DNA of 64,000 bases from JAUXFS01 sp963772635 (GCA_963772635.1 CAVYYK010000061.1:62001-126000); one strand, 5' to 3'; shown: positions 9,551-22,780, counted from the first letter of the stretch. Made by a program: numbers and translations. The notes: a model not told the origin generated them from the sequence alone.

Positions 9551-10183
9551 ATGGCCAATCTGATCACGCTGGTGCGTTTCCTTTTGTTGTTCCTGCTGGT
9601 GGCGCTGGCCTATTGGGCACCGCCGCGATGGCAACTCGTCGATGCGCCGCTCCTGGTTCTGATCATCGCGCTGGACGGTCTCGACGGTTATGTCGCCCGG
9701 GCCCGGGGGGAGACCTCGGTGTTCGGATCGATCTTCGACATCGCCGTCGACCGGGTCGTCGAGAACGTGCTGTGGATCGTGCTCGGTCATCTCGGTCTGG
9801 TGCCGATGTGGGTGGCGATCGTGTTCATCGTCCGCGGCGCCATCGTCAATTCGATCCGCTACGCCGCCATCTCCGACGGCGAGACCGCGTTCGGGATGAT
9901 GCAGTCGCCGATGGGCCGGTTCCTGGTCGCCAGTCGGCAGATGCGCGGCCTCTATGGGACGGTCAAGGCGGCGACCTTCGGCTGGGTGCTGTTTCTGCAG
10001 CCGTGGCCGGAGCTCGATCCCGCCCTGTGGTCGCGGTGGTCCGAGGCGGCCGAGCCGATCACCGGTACCCTGGTCTTCGCCTCGGTGTTCCTGTGCCTTC
10101 TCCGTGGCTTCCCCGTGGTCGCCGAGTTCGTGGTCGCGCAAAGGGTGTTCACGCGGGGCCACGCAACCGCCGGGGGTCGCTAG
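9551..10183 (+). CDS. CDP-alcohol phosphatidyltransferase family protein
   Basis: Integral membrane enzyme joining a CDP-alcohol to a second alcohol during phospholipid synthesis. The full family motif D-x2-D-G-x2-A-R-x8-G-x3-D-x3-D is present at residues 42-67, from DGLDGYVAR to FDIAVD, with all metal-binding Asp residues intact. Several hydrophobic segments surround it. The ATG at 9551 begins directly at the membrane domain; an upstream in-frame start at 9476 would add a non-conserved leader. The exact product (phosphatidylglycerol-phosphate, phosphatidylcholine or other) cannot be decided. No operon partner is evident. Confidence 0.87.
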   Translation: MANLITLVRFLLLFLLVALAYWAPPRWQLVDAPLLVLIIALDGLDGYVARARGETSVFGSIFDIAVDRVVENVLWIVLGHLGLVPMWVAIVFIVRGAIVNSIRYAAISDGETAFGMMQSPMGRFLVASRQMRGLYGTVKAATFGWVLFLQPWPELDPALWSRWSEAAEPITGTLVFASVFLCLLRGFPVVAEFVVAQRVFTRGHATAGGR

Positions 10184-10270
10184 AGCCCTGGATCGTACGC
10201 GTCAAAACAAAGGAACGTTGGCATCGGTTCCCGGGCGGGCCAAAGATCGAGGACCCCGAACCCTCGAACC

Positions 10271-10687
10271 TCAGACGTTGCTCCGGATCCGCTCGGCCAG
10301 CGCACCGATCTCGGTCATGTCGCCCGGTTTGAGCCCCCAGTTGAGCAACAGGCCATCGCCATTTCTCCGGGGCAGCACGTGCCAGTGGAAATGCGCGACC
10401 GACTGGGCGGCACCGGGGCCATTGGCTTGCACGATGTTGATTCCATCGGGATTCAGGGTCGCCCGCACCGCCGATGCAACTTTCTGGACGGTGTCGATGG
10501 ACGCGCCGAGCCAGGGTTCGGCGATCTCGAAAACGTCCGCGGCATGGAACTTCGGGATGACCAGGACGTGACCCGGATTGGCGGGGTTGATGTCCATGAA
10601 CGCCAGAGTGCGTTCGTCCTCGAACACCTTGAAACTCGGCACTTCGTCTCGGATGATCCTGCAGAAGATGCAGTCCGGATCGAGCAT
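10271..10687 (-). CDS. HIT-family nucleotide hydrolase/transferase
   Basis: Histidine-triad protein of 138 residues that hydrolyses nucleoside phosphoramidates or related nucleotides. The N-terminal CIFCRIIRDEVPS segment and the catalytic triad motif HFHWHVLPR (His99, His101, His103) are intact. PANPGHVLVIPK is also typical of HIT/Hint proteins. The ATG at 10687 is preferred; the frame stays open upstream only because of GC-rich antisense sequence over the SLC13 gene. It is transcribed divergently from the permease gene. Confidence 0.93.
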   Translation of the reverse strand: MLDPDCIFCRIIRDEVPSFKVFEDERTLAFMDINPANPGHVLVIPKFHAADVFEIAEPWLGASIDTVQKVASAVRATLNPDGINIVQANGPGAAQSVAHFHWHVLPRRNGDGLLLNWGLKPGDMTEIGALAERIRSNV

Positions 10688-10864
10688 GATCGTCGCCTCC
10701 CTCGCCACGCTGCCGAACCCTGACGCTGCTGTCAATAGCAGCCGCCAAGTGCCACCCCCATAGGGCTTCGCCGTGGAGCGAATGGCGCCAGGACGAAGCG
10801 ACTCATCTGGAACACGCCCATCTCTTGGTGCATATGTCCGGGGAATTGCGCATTGGAGCGCTCG

Positions 10865-12655
10865 ATGAGTTGGGAAACCTGGCAGATCGTCATCGTCTTC
10901 GCGCTGGTCGTCGTCGTCTTCTTCGGCTTCGTCCGCGAAACGCTGACCCCGGACATCGTGGCGATGGCGGCGGTCGGCGCGCTGCTCGCTTTCGGCATCC
11001 TCGATACCCACGAAGTCCTGCAGGTGTTCAGCAACAGCGCGCCGATCACCATCGCCTGCATGTTCGTGCTCTCCGCCGCACTGGAACGCACCGGGGTGAT
11101 CGACACCCTAGGCGAGGCCATCACGCGACATCGGTGGCCATCGCCGTGGATCGCCATGGCGGTCATGGCCTTGGCGGTCATGGTGATCTCCGCCTTCGTC
11201 AACAACACGCCGGTGGTGGTGATCCTGACGCCGGTGGTGATTGCCCTCGCCCACGCCCAGAAGGTGGCGCCGTCGCGGCTGCTGATCCCGCTCTCTTACG
11301 CCACCATTCTGGGCGGAACCTGTACGCTGATCGGCACCTCGACCAACATCCTCGTCGACGGCGTCGCCCAGAAACACGGTCTCGCCCCCTTCGGCATGTT
11401 CGAGATCACCGTGCCCGGCGTCCTCATGGGCCTGATCGGCATCGCCTATATGTTCGTGTTCGGGCGCTGGTTGCTGCCGGATCGGGAGACCCTTGCCGAC
11501 GTGCTTCCCGATCCGTCGCGCCGGAAGTTCCTCACCGAGGTCCTCGTTCCCGGGCACTCGCCGCTGGTCGGCAAGACGCTGGCGGACGCGGGACTGACGG
11601 CGAAACGCGGGGTTCACGTCATCGACCTGATCCGCGATCGGGTTTCGCTCGATCCCGAACACGGGGCGCCGCGACTGCAGGCGGGGGATCGCCTCGTTCT
11701 CAGAACCCGGGCCGCGGACGTGATGGAACTGCGCAATGCCGGCAGCTTTGCCTTCGACACCGCCGATGGCCCGGCCCTGGAGCCGATCTCGAGCCACAAG
11801 GCGATGCTGATGGAAGGAATCGTCGGTCCCTTTTCCGAACTGGTCGGCCAACGGATCGCCGACCTCAACCTGCGCCGGCAGTACGGAACCTATATCATCG
11901 CCATCCACCGTCAGCGCGAACGGCTGCAGGACAATTTCGACCAATTGCGGCTCGCGTTCGGCGATACACTGTTGCTGGAAGGACCGCCGGAAGGCCTGAG
12001 AAGGCTGTTCGATCGACAGGATCTGGTCAACCTCACCCATCCGACGGAAAGGCCCTTTCGCCGGGGAAAGGCGCGGCTGGCGATCGCGCTGGTCGCCGTC
12101 ATGATGGTGCTCGCCACTTTCGAAGTGCTGCCGATCGCAGCCCTGGCAATCATCGCCGCCACCGCCGCGGTGGCGCTAGGCTGCATCGATACCGAAGAGG
12201 CTTACAAGGCCATCCATTGGCGGGTACTGATGCTGATTTTCGGCATGCTTGCCCTCGGTCGGGCGATGGAGACCACCGGCGCGGCGGCGCTCGTCGTCCA
12301 CCAGTTCACCGGCGTCGTCGCCACCCTCGGGCCGATCGCGGTCCTGTCCGCGATCTATTTCCTGACCTCGGCGGTGACCGAGGTGATGAGCAACAATGCC
12401 GCCGCCATTCTCATCACCCCTATCGCCATCGGCATCGCAGAGCAGATGGGCGTCGACCCCCGTCCGTTCGTGGTGGCGGTGATGTTCGCGGCGAGCGCCA
12501 GCTTCGCCACTCCCATCGGCTACCAGACCAACACCTTCGTCCACACCGCCGGCGGCTATCGCTTCATGGATTTCATCAAGGTGGGCCTGCCGTTGAATCT
12601 GATCCTGTGGGTGGCGGCGACTTTCATCATTCCCCTGTTCTGGCCCCTCACGTAG
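10865..12655 (+). CDS. SLC13-family permease with two internal TrkA-C domains
   Basis: Sodium-coupled or proton-coupled anion/dicarboxylate permease of 596 residues. N-terminal helices include VNNTPVVVILTPVVIALA and the signature GGTCTLIGTSTNILVDG (about residues 152-168). Two soluble TrkA-C-like (RCK_C) segments occupy the middle, approximately residues 215-300 and 310-390 (DLIRDRVSLDP..., RIADLNLRRQYGTYIIAIHR). The second helical half contains SAVTEVMSNNAAAILITP and FATPIGYQTNTFV. This layout is typical of the SLC13/YfbS-like family. The substrate is not predictable. A strong hairpin follows immediately. Confidence 0.92.
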   Translation: MSWETWQIVIVFALVVVVFFGFVRETLTPDIVAMAAVGALLAFGILDTHEVLQVFSNSAPITIACMFVLSAALERTGVIDTLGEAITRHRWPSPWIAMAVMALAVMVISAFVNNTPVVVILTPVVIALAHAQKVAPSRLLIPLSYATILGGTCTLIGTSTNILVDGVAQKHGLAPFGMFEITVPGVLMGLIGIAYMFVFGRWLLPDRETLADVLPDPSRRKFLTEVLVPGHSPLVGKTLADAGLTAKRGVHVIDLIRDRVSLDPEHGAPRLQAGDRLVLRTRAADVMELRNAGSFAFDTADGPALEPISSHKAMLMEGIVGPFSELVGQRIADLNLRRQYGTYIIAIHRQRERLQDNFDQLRLAFGDTLLLEGPPEGLRRLFDRQDLVNLTHPTERPFRRGKARLAIALVAVMMVLATFEVLPIAALAIIAATAAVALGCIDTEEAYKAIHWRVLMLIFGMLALGRAMETTGAAALVVHQFTGVVATLGPIAVLSAIYFLTSAVTEVMSNNAAAILITPIAIGIAEQMGVDPRPFVVAVMFAASASFATPIGYQTNTFVHTAGGYRFMDFIKVGLPLNLILWVAATFIIPLFWPLT

Positions 12656-12666
12656 TCGAGAAACGA

Positions 12667-12690
12667 GTAAGGGGGCCGAAGCCCCCTTAC
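12667..12690. terminator. Strong bidirectional hairpin between the SLC13 permease and ppdK
   Basis: Perfect 10-bp stem GTAAGGGGGC / GCCCCCTTAC with the tetraloop CGAA, 12 bases after the permease stop and 27 bases from the ppdK stop. GC-rich stem with A/T-rich ends between two convergent genes is a good terminator candidate for both. Confidence 0.8.
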
Positions 12691-12716
12691 CATACACGGT
12701 CGCGTTTTCGGGAATG

Positions 12717-15401
<2,685 letters not shown>

Positions 15402-15411
15402 GTCGTGATCC

Positions 15412-17531
15412 CTATCCCTCGATATGTGAAAAGTCCGCGACGCCCCCGAGGGCCGACCGGATCTGCGCAAGCAGTCTCAAGCGGTTGACCCGGAGGTGCG
15501 CGTCCTCGCAGTTCACCGTGACGGTGTCGAAAAACGCGTCCACCGGAGGACGCAGCTTGGCAAGACACGCCATGGCGTCGCCGAAACGCTCGCCTGCCAG
15601 TGCCTCGGCGATTCCGCGCTTCGCCTTATCCAGTGTATTGTAAAGCTCTGTCTCTTCGGCTTGCGACAGAAGCCTCTCGTCCGCTTCCCCCTCGTAACTG
15701 GTGGTGTCCTTTTTTTCTTCGATGCGGACGATGTTGCTCGCCCGCCTGTAAGCGGTCAGCAAATTAGCACCGTCGTCCGTTTCGAGAAAGTCTTTAAGCG
15801 CATCGACCCGACTAAGCAATCTTACCAGATCGTCTTCCCCGCCAAGGGCGAAAACAGCGGTGATCAGGTCGTGGCGGACACCCTCTCCACGAAGGTGGGC
15901 CTTCAGCCGATCGGCGAAGAAATCGAGCAGGTCCCACGAAATTCGTTCGTGGGGCTCACTCCACCCCGGCCGCAAGACTTCGCCATCGGATGGCATGGAA
16001 TAGAACTTGGCTGCCGCGTCAAACACGTCGAGCAAGGGCAACCTGAGACGGTTCTCGACGATCAGCCGGATGACGCCGAGCGCCGCGCGCCGCAGCGCGA
16101 ACGGGTCCTTGGAGCCGGTCGGCTTCTCGTCGATGGCGAAGAACCCCACCAGGCTGTCGATCTTGTCGGCCAGGGCCACCGCAACGCTGACCGGCGCCGA
16201 AGGGCAGCGGTCGCTCGGACCCAGCGGCGAATAATGCTCGGCGATCGCGTCCGCCACTTCCGCCGGCTCTCCGTCGTTGAGCGCGTAGTAGCGGCCCATG
16301 ACGCCCTGCAAGCTCGGGAAACTCGCCGACCATCTCGGTGGTCAGGTCGGCCTTGCACAGTCGCGCGGCCCGTCTTGGCAAGATCGGCGTCGGCACTGGC
16401 GTGGGCGGCGACTCATGTCGGCCAGCTCGGCGATCCGCCCACCCGCTCCAGGTCCGAGCCAAGCCTGGCGTGGAACACCCGTTCGGTCAGCCCTTCGACC
16501 CGATCTTCGAGCCTTCGCTTGCGGTCCTGGTCCCAGAAGAACTTGGCGTCGGCGAGACGGGCGCGCAGCACCCGTTCGTTGCCGGCGACGATGTCCCTGC
16601 CGCCATCCTTCCCCGGGGTGTTGGCGACGACGACAAACCGAGGGGCCAGCCGACCGTCGGCATCGAGCAGCGAGAAGTACTTCTGGTGCGCCCGCATGGC
16701 GGTGATCAGCACCTCCTGCGGCACGTCCATGAACGCGGCGTCGATCCGGCCGATCATCGGCACCGGCCACTCGACCAGGCCGACCACCTCTTCGAGCAAG
16801 GCCTCGTCGGCACGCACATCGAGTCCCTCCGCGCCGGCGAGTTTCTTCGCCCGCTCGGCGATGACGGCCCGGCGCTCGTTGCGATCGACCATGACTTTGG
16901 CGGCCGCCAGCTTCGCTTTGTAATCGGCGAAGCTCCGGACGTCGAAAAAGTCGGGCGCCAGGAACCGGTGGCCGCGAGTCCTCGGTTGGCATGGATCGCC
17001 TTCTGCAGGACGGGGGACGTCGTCGATCGACAGGCGGACCTGCTCCCCGGCGAACAGCGCAAGAATGTTGTGCAAAGGTCGCACCCAAGTAAACTTCGTT
17101 TCCGCCCATCTCATCGACTTGGGCCACGACATTGCCTTGATCGCTTCTCTCAGAACGTCGCCAAGCAGCTCGATCGTCGGTCGACCAGACTGATGCAAAA
17201 CAGCGAAATAGAAATCGTTCTTGCCGACTTGCCTGATGACCGCCTGATCGAGTGTGGAAAGACCTGCGCTTCTGAGAAAGCCGTCTATTGCGGTCTGGGG
17301 TGATCCAACCCTCGGGCCTTTACGCTCGATCTGGATATCGGGCTGCTTTTCGGGAAGACCGTCGACGACGATCGCCAGTCGCCGCGGAGTGACGTAAGCC
17401 TGGGCGCCTTCGAATGAAAGCTGTGCTTTCTTCAAGCCATCGCAGACCAGGCGCTTCAGATCCTCGGCGGCCCGCGCCTGCATGCGGGCGGGGATCTCTT
17501 CGCTGAGCAGTTCAAGCAGAAGTTCGGCCAT
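15412..17531 (-). CDS. glyS: Glycyl-tRNA synthetase beta subunit, frameshifted
   Basis: Beta chain of the alpha2beta2 glycyl-tRNA synthetase, contributing tRNA recognition. About 706 codons, typical. The N-terminus MAELLLELLSEEIPARMQ and internal VTPRRLAIVVDGLPEKQPD and GHRFLAPDFFDV are diagnostic. The C-terminal part contains ALADKIDSLVGFFAIDEKPTGSKDPFALRR, shown here only in part, and a helical tail with FFDTVTVNCED. Between about 16300 and 16465 at least four one-base events (one loss near 16440, the rest gains) scramble the frame around RIAELA and RAARLCKADLTTEMVGEFPEL. The gene starts three bases after glyQ ends, forming the standard glyQS operon, with ppdK downstream. Confidence 0.93.
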
Positions 17532-17534
17532 GTC

Positions 17535-18405
17535 TCAGTTCCGGTGACCGCGGCTGTCGAGCCATGCCTCGCAGCATGCCCGCGCCAATGCCCGGACACG
17601 GCCGATATAGGCCGCCCGTTCGGTGACGCTGATCACCCCGCGGGCGTCGAGCAGATTGAAGCGGTGGCTCGCCTTGATGCACTGTTCATAGGCGGGAAGC
17701 ACCAGGCCGGCGGTCAGCGACGCCTTGCATTCCGCCTCGGCGTCGGCGAAATGGCGGAACAGAACGGCGGTGTCGGCGATCTCGAAGTTGTAGGCCGAGC
17801 CCTCCCGTTCCGCCTGGAGGAACACGTCCCCGTAGGTGGTGCCGGCGCCGTCCCAGTCGAGATCGTAGACGTTCTCGACCCCCTGGATGTACATGGCCAG
17901 CCGCTCCAGGCCGTAGGTCAGCTCCACCGCGACCGGCGCGCACTCGATGCCGCCGACCTGCTGGAAGTAGGTGAACTGGGTGACTTCCATGCCGTCGCAC
18001 CAGACCTCCCAGCCGAGACCCCAGGCGCCCAAAGTCGGGCTCTCCCAGTCGTCTTCGACGAAGCGGATGTCATGGACGCTGAGGATCGATGCCGAGGTGG
18101 TAGAGGCTTTCCAGGTAGAGGGCTTGGGAGTTTTCGGGCGACGGTTTCAGCAACACCTGGAATTGGTAATAGTGCTGCAACCGGTTCGGGTTCTCGCCAT
18201 AACGGCCATCGGTCGGCCGCCGCGAAGGTTGCACGTAGGCCGTCCGCCAGGTCTCCGGGCCGAGGGCGCGGAGCGTCGTCGCCGGATGGAAGGTACCGGC
18301 GCCGACTTCCATGTCGAACGGTTGCAGGACGACGCAGCCCTTGTCCGCCCAGAACGACTGCAACGACAGGATCAGGGACTGAAAAGTCGATTTATTCGAA
18401 GCCAT
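17535..18405 (-). CDS. glyQ: Glycyl-tRNA synthetase alpha subunit, frameshifted
   Basis: Catalytic alpha chain of glycyl-tRNA synthetase (class II aaRS core). The N-terminal part from the ATG at 18405 shows FWADKGCVVLQPFDMEVGAG and AYVQPSRRPTDGRYGENPN. After LGIDPQ near 18085 there is one extra base; the frame resumes as VHDIRFVEDDWESP and LGAWGLGWEVWCDGMEVTQF. The joined length of about 290 residues is normal. Motif 3-like sequence is visible in ELTYGLERLAMYIQG. Upstream, on the same strand, lies a small membrane protein gene. Confidence 0.94.
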
Positions 18406-18509
18406 GTTTCGGATCAGCCGTCGCCCCCCTGGCGAGCGTCAATATCGGCCGCCACGGTGCGACAGCGCGGCGGACCATACTGCCGGCCCCAAAGGCGGTC
18501 AAGACGGGC

Positions 18510-18788
18510 CTACCCCGGGTAGGGGCAATCGTCGCGGCCACAGTTACGTGCACCCCGCGCTGGCACGTAATCTCCGCAGCTGCCACACGGAATCAGGTCC
18601 TCGGCCTTGGCCGTGGCGCCGCTCCCGCCCGGTCCTCGCTTCGACGCCTGCCGAATATCGCGCCGCATTTGTTCTTCCAGTTCGGCGCGGCGGCGGGCCT
18701 GGACCCGGCCGATCCACCGATAGCCGTACCAGACCGCGAGCACGGCGACGATCGTGAACAGGAGCTTGGAGAGGCTGAGACCGAACAT
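18510..18788 (-). CDS. Small membrane-anchored protein with C-terminal Cys-rich zinc-ribbon-like tail
   Basis: A 92-residue protein of no recognised function. The ATG at 18788 directly starts a single transmembrane segment (LSKLLFTIVAVLAVWYGYRW). A basic, charged linker follows, then a C-terminal Cys cluster: PCGSCGDYV and NCGRDDCPYPG, i.e. CxxC plus CxxxxC, suitable for one zinc ion. The layout resembles PP0621-type small proteins, which also combine an N-terminal helix with a short Cys tail. It lies about 100 bases upstream of glyQ on the same strand and may be cotranscribed. The function is unknown. Confidence 0.7.
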   Translation of the reverse strand: MFGLSLSKLLFTIVAVLAVWYGYRWIGRVQARRRAELEEQMRRDIRQASKRGPGGSGATAKAEDLIPCGSCGDYVPARGARNCGRDDCPYPG

Positions 18789-18923
18789 GGCGGGTTTGTA
18801 AGGACCGAACCCTCGAAACGTCAAGGCGCGGGTTGGCGACCTCGGTCCGAAGCGTCCTTGCGGTCCGCCAATCAAAAAAGCGTTTCCCTGCGCTCACCGA
18901 CCAAAGTATTCCAAGCCGCAACG

Positions 18924-20705
18924 ATGTTGGCAAAGGAAACACCGGTGGCCGTTGCGACGGGAAAGGACGCGCAAGCGAAATCCGATAAGGCGCCGGCGCG
19001 AAGTCTTGCCTTGATGATGGTGTTGGCGTTCGCCACGGGGGTGATCGCCGGGGTCGGCGCCTGGGGCTTTCGGATGCTCATCGGGCTGGTCCACAACGTG
19101 CTGTTTCTCGGCGAAGCGGTCTTCACCTACGATGCCAACGTTCACACGCCGGCGAGCCCGTGGGGATGGGCGGTTGTGTTCGTGCCGGTCGTCGGTGCGG
19201 TGGTTGTCGCGTGGCTGGTCAAGAACTTCGCCCCCGAGGCCAAGGGCCACGGCGTTCCCGAGGTGATGGACGCGATCTACTATAACGAAGGGCGGATTCG
19301 CCCGCGGGTCGCCATCATCAAATCCCTGGCCTCGGCCATTTCCATCGGCAGCGGCGGCTCCGTCGGCCGCGAGGGACCGATCGTCCAGATCGGCTCGGCG
19401 TTCGGCTCGACCCTGGGGCAGATCATTCCGATGCGAACCCAGGACAGGGTTACCCTCATCGCCGCCGGCGCCGGCGCCGGCATCGCCGCGACCTTCAACG
19501 CGCCCCTCGGCGGGGTGGTCTTCGCCATCGAGTTGCTGCTGGTGTCCACCACCGCCCGCAACCTGCTCGATCGTCGCCGCGACCGTCGCGGTCGCCACCT
19601 ACGTCAGCCGGCTGCTCCTCGGCATTCACCCGTCCTTTTACGTCCCGGCGCTGGAGACGCCCGAGTTCTATCTGGAGCCGTCGCTGGAACTGCTGGCTTT
19701 CTTCGCCCTCGGCGCCCTGATGGGGCTGATGTCGGTCGCTTTCATCCGCGGGATCTACTGGATGGAGGACGTGTTCGACGCCATGCCCGGCAACTACTAC
19801 ACGCGCCATATGCTGGGCATGCTTGTGCACCGGCGTGATGATGTATCTCCTGTTCCGCTTCGCCGGGCAGTACTACGTGCAGGGTGTCGGCTACGCCACG
19901 ATCATGGACATTCTGGTCGGAAGCGCTCAAGGACCCCTGGTTCTTGCTGCTGCTCATGGCGTTGAAGCTGTTGGCCACCTGCCTGTCGCTGGGTTCGGGG
20001 GCGTCCGGCGGGGTGTTCTCGCCGGCGCTGTTCATCGGCGCCACCGGCGGCGCCGCGTTCGCCTATCTGTGCAACGCCGTCTTTCCCGGCATGCACGCCG
20101 ACATTCCCACCTTCGCCATCGCCGGGATGGCGGCGATGATCGGCGGCACCACCGGCGCCGTGCTCACCGGCATCATCATGATTTCGGAGATGACCCAGGA
20201 TTTTTCGGTCGTTCTGCCGCTGGTGATCACCGTCTCGACCGCCTATGCCGTGCGCAAGATGATCATGGTCGAGAGCATCTATACCATGAAGCTGGTGGCC
20301 CGGGGTCACACCGTTCCCGAGGGACTGCAGGCGGCGGTGTTGACGACCAAGATCGTGCGCGACGTGATGGAGACCGATTTCGCCGTTGTTCCCGCCGCCG
20401 GCGGGCATCCGCCCGGCAGGTCGATCGCCGTCCTGGAGTCGGACGGCGTTGTCGCCGGCGTCACCAAACAGCCTCGAGATGCGGCCGAAAATAGCGGCGA
20501 TGCATCGGCCGGACTTTCCGTCCATTACTTCATCGTCGACGAGAGGGAGGAGTTGCTCACCGCCATGCACGCCATGGCCGAAGCCGAGGCCGATATCCTG
20601 TTGGTGTCGCGCGACGCCCGCTCGCGCAAGGCGGCCGACGTGGTCGGCATCGTCACCTCCGCCACCATCGTCCATCTGCTCAAGGCTCAGGACGAGTTGT
20701 TGTAG
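18924..20705 (+). CDS. ClC-family chloride channel/transporter with C-terminal CBS region, frameshifted
   Basis: Voltage-gated-type anion channel or Cl-/H+ exchanger, about 593 codons. Selectivity-filter motifs are visible: KGHGVPEVMDAIYY (GxGIPE equivalent), GSGGSVGREGPIVQIG with the gating Glu, and GSGASGGVFSPALFIGA. The C-terminal 130 residues form a CBS-pair-like cytosolic domain (KIVRDVMETDFAVVP ... ADVVGIVTSATIVHLL). One extra base is inferred at each of three places: near 19572 (CTCGATCGTC), near 19828 and near 19918. Continuous protein is restored across ATVAVATYVSRLLLG, CTGVMMYLLFRFAGQYY and ALKDPWFLLLLMALKLL. The start at 18924 lacks a good ribosome site; a later ATG at 19014 is possible. 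Converges on the S49 peptidase. Confidence 0.9.
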
Positions 20706-20743
20706 GCGCGGCGGGTGCGGCGACGCCATCGGCGCCGTAGGAA

Positions 20744-21612
20744 TTACAGTCCCGAACCGGCTCCACATCATCCGTTCTTCGACCGCGGTGATAATTTCGC
20801 CAGCCCAGTCGCCGGAGGCGCGGTTGCCGAGGAGTGGGCCGGACAGGCCGAGGCGACGACGCCACCATGGCTTGCCGTCCTCGACGACCTGGAGCTTCAC
20901 GTCCTCTCCATAGCGTTCGCGCATCACCGAACGAAGATCGCCGAGGCCGTCGACCAGGCCTAGTTCGAGGGACTTGCCGCCATCCCAGAACCGGCCGCTG
21001 AACAGTTCGTCCTCCGGTGCCTTGAGCTTGTCGCCGCGCCGTTGCCGCACCTGACGGCGGAAGGCTTCGTGGATGTCCTCCTGGATCGTTTTCAGGTGTT
21101 CGACCTCGTCCGCATCTTCGGGCCGGAACGGATCCAACGCCGCCTTGTGCCGGCCGGAGACATGAACCCGACGCTCGATACCCAGGCGCTTCAGCACCTG
21201 CCGGGAATCCGAAGCCGGCGGTGACGACTCCGATGGACCCGATGATCGAGCTTTCGTCGGCGTAGATCTCGTCGGCGGCGGTCAGAAGCCAGTAACCACC
21301 CGATGCGGCGACATCCTCGGCGAACGCGAAAACCGGCACGTCGTGTTCGGCCGCCAGCGCGCGGATCCGCCGGGCGATGAGCGCCGATTGCACCGGGGAC
21401 CCGCCGGGGGAGTTGACGGCAAGCGCCACGGCCTTGAGATCGGGCAACTCGAACGCGCGTTCGAAGACGCCGGCAAGGTTGCTCAGGGCGAGGCCACGCC
21501 GCAGCATGTCGAGCCGGCCGATGATCCCGAACAGTCGGATCACGGCGACCCTCGGTGGCGGGTTGCGAAAGCGTTTGAACGGTAGGAGCGCGAGAAGGGA
21601 GCGGAGTTTCAT
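20744..21612 (-). CDS. S49-family signal-peptide-peptidase-like serine protease (SppA/SohB type), frameshifted
   Basis: Membrane-associated Ser/Lys protease of about 288 residues. The family signatures are present: LAVNSPGGSPVQSALIARRIR, VFAFAEDVAASGGYWLLTAADEI with the catalytic Ser, and IGSIGVVTAGFGFP. One extra base near 21200 (CCCGGCAGGTG) splits the frame, which resumes as VLKRLGIERRVHVSG. The C-terminal half contains GRFWDGGKSLELGLVDGLGD. At the end the frame runs open far into the antisense of ClC, but removing one base near 20757 (GGGACTGTAA) gives the family-typical end SRFGL followed by TAA at 20746. The start ATG 21612 begins MKLRSLLALLPF, a short membrane anchor. Confidence 0.9.
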
Positions 21613-21646
21613 GTTGCCGGCAGTTTCTGCGGTGCCATCGGAAAGG

Positions 21647-22447
21647 TCAAGGGGCCGTGCGCCGCGTCTCGTCAAGGAGGAGGGCGCCGGCGTGGCGTAG
21701 GACCGCCTCGGCCTCGTCGGTGAAAGCGCCGCCGGGTTGATGCAGGACCAGCCCGGGAACGAGGCTGAGCGGCGCCCGCGAACCCCTGCGTCCGGTTACG
21801 ATCACCCGCTTCGCCGCTTTTCGGCCTTCACCGCCCGGCCACAGGGGGAACACCACGACACCGCCGAGACGCCCGGCCAGTGCCTCGAGGAGGGCATCCA
21901 GCCGATCGGCGCGGTGGATCAAAGTCACCGTTCCCGTCGGGGCCGCCATCAGCAGACAGAACCTGAGCCAGTCTCCGAGTCCGGCTCTGTGCTCGACGGT
22001 TGCCGCCGCCTTGCCCGGATCCGGCGACGCCCTGCAGGCTCCCTCGGGCATGAACGGCGGATTGGCCATAACGTGATCGAACGATGCCGGCGCCAGCCTC
22101 ACCGGCGGAGTCAGAAGGTCGCCGGCAAAGAACTGGACGCGGTCTCCGATGCCCGTGGCCCCGGCGTTGGCGTTGGCAAGGCGAACCAGTGCGCGGTCGG
22201 CCTCGACGCCGCTGACGGAAGTATTGGCTACGCGGGCGGCGAGGCACAACGCCGCGGCACCGGCGCCGGCACCAACGTCGAGCACCCTCTCGCCGGCTTT
22301 CGCCGGCACTGCGGCCGCCAGAAACACCGGATCGATGCCCGCCCGATAGCCCGTCGTGGGCTGGCTCAGCCGGACCCGGCCGCCGAGCAGCCGGTCCTCG
22401 GTCAGATCGTCATTCCTGTCCGGCAAGGCTGCGGCCCTCTTCAACAA
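21647..22447 (-). CDS. tRNA1(Val)-adenine37 N6-methyltransferase-like protein (TrmN6/YfiC family)
   Basis: SAM-dependent methyltransferase, about 266 residues. The conserved opening TEDRLLGGRVRLSQPTTGYRAGIDPVFLAAAVP is seen in part (LLGGRVRLSQPTTGYRAGID), followed by motif I VLDVGAGAGAAALCLAAR and the N6-adenine signature NPPF in DHVMANPPFMPEG. This combination marks the TrmN6 family, which methylates A37 of tRNA1(Val). The start is uncertain: TTG at 22447 lies inside the upstream DUF2007 gene, with a 38-base overlap. Other starts are poor. The C-terminal third is less conserved. It probably shares a transcript with the DUF2007 gene. Confidence 0.85.
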   Translation of the reverse strand: MLKRAAALPDRNDDLTEDRLLGGRVRLSQPTTGYRAGIDPVFLAAAVPAKAGERVLDVGAGAGAAALCLAARVANTSVSGVEADRALVRLANANAGATGIGDRVQFFAGDLLTPPVRLAPASFDHVMANPPFMPEGACRASPDPGKAAATVEHRAGLGDWLRFCLLMAAPTGTVTLIHRADRLDALLEALAGRLGGVVVFPLWPGGEGRKAAKRVIVTGRRGSRAPLSLVPGLVLHQPGGAFTDEAEAVLRHAGALLLDETRRTAP

Positions 22448-22631
22448 TCCTCATGGCCCGTGACAGGTCATCCTCCGCAACCATCATCCGGCTGCACACA
22501 CTATCGAGTGCGCCGGCATAGGCGCTACTGGTATGGCCGTCAAAGACGACGGCCTCGATTCCGACTTCGGCAAGCCGCAATTCGAGCCATGACAGCAGGA
22601 CGGGGTCGTCGGTACGGATCAGTTCAATCAT
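22410..22631 (-). CDS. DUF2007 domain protein
   Basis: A 73-residue protein with the DUF2007 fold (related to PII-like signalling folds). The typical pattern is present: MIELIRTDDPVLLSWLELRL, then EVGIEAVVFDGHTSSAYAG and RMMVAEDDLSRAMRIVEEG. The function is unknown; family members are often called putative signal-transducing proteins. In many alphaproteobacteria this gene lies directly beside the TrmN6-like methyltransferase, as here, and divergent to the polyprenyl synthase gene. The start ATG at 22631 is clear. Confidence 0.85.
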   Translation of the reverse strand: MIELIRTDDPVLLSWLELRLAEVGIEAVVFDGHTSSAYAGALDSVCSRMMVAEDDLSRAMRIVEEGRSLAGQE

Positions 22632-22780
22632 CGCCTGTCGAACGGGGCACTGGTGGGTGCATACAGGATGTCGGACGGCAGTCCGCGCAGCGGGCTTGAC
22701 CGGAGCCTGTGGCCGTTCTTATGCTCCGTCAAGGAGGATTGGACGTCAAGCCCTCCGCAGGTCAAATCAGAGGAGGTCGA

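Noticed and set aside
17544..19838. A single very long plus-strand protein covering glyQ antisense and the start of ClC
   Set aside because: Only the last part, from about 18924, is ClC; the first 460 codons are antisense to glyQ and the small Cys-tail gene.
19902..20743. Extension of the S49 peptidase frame across the antisense of ClC
   Set aside because: Removing one base gives the usual family end SRFGL and a stop at 20746; the extension is Asp/His/Gly-rich antisense sequence.
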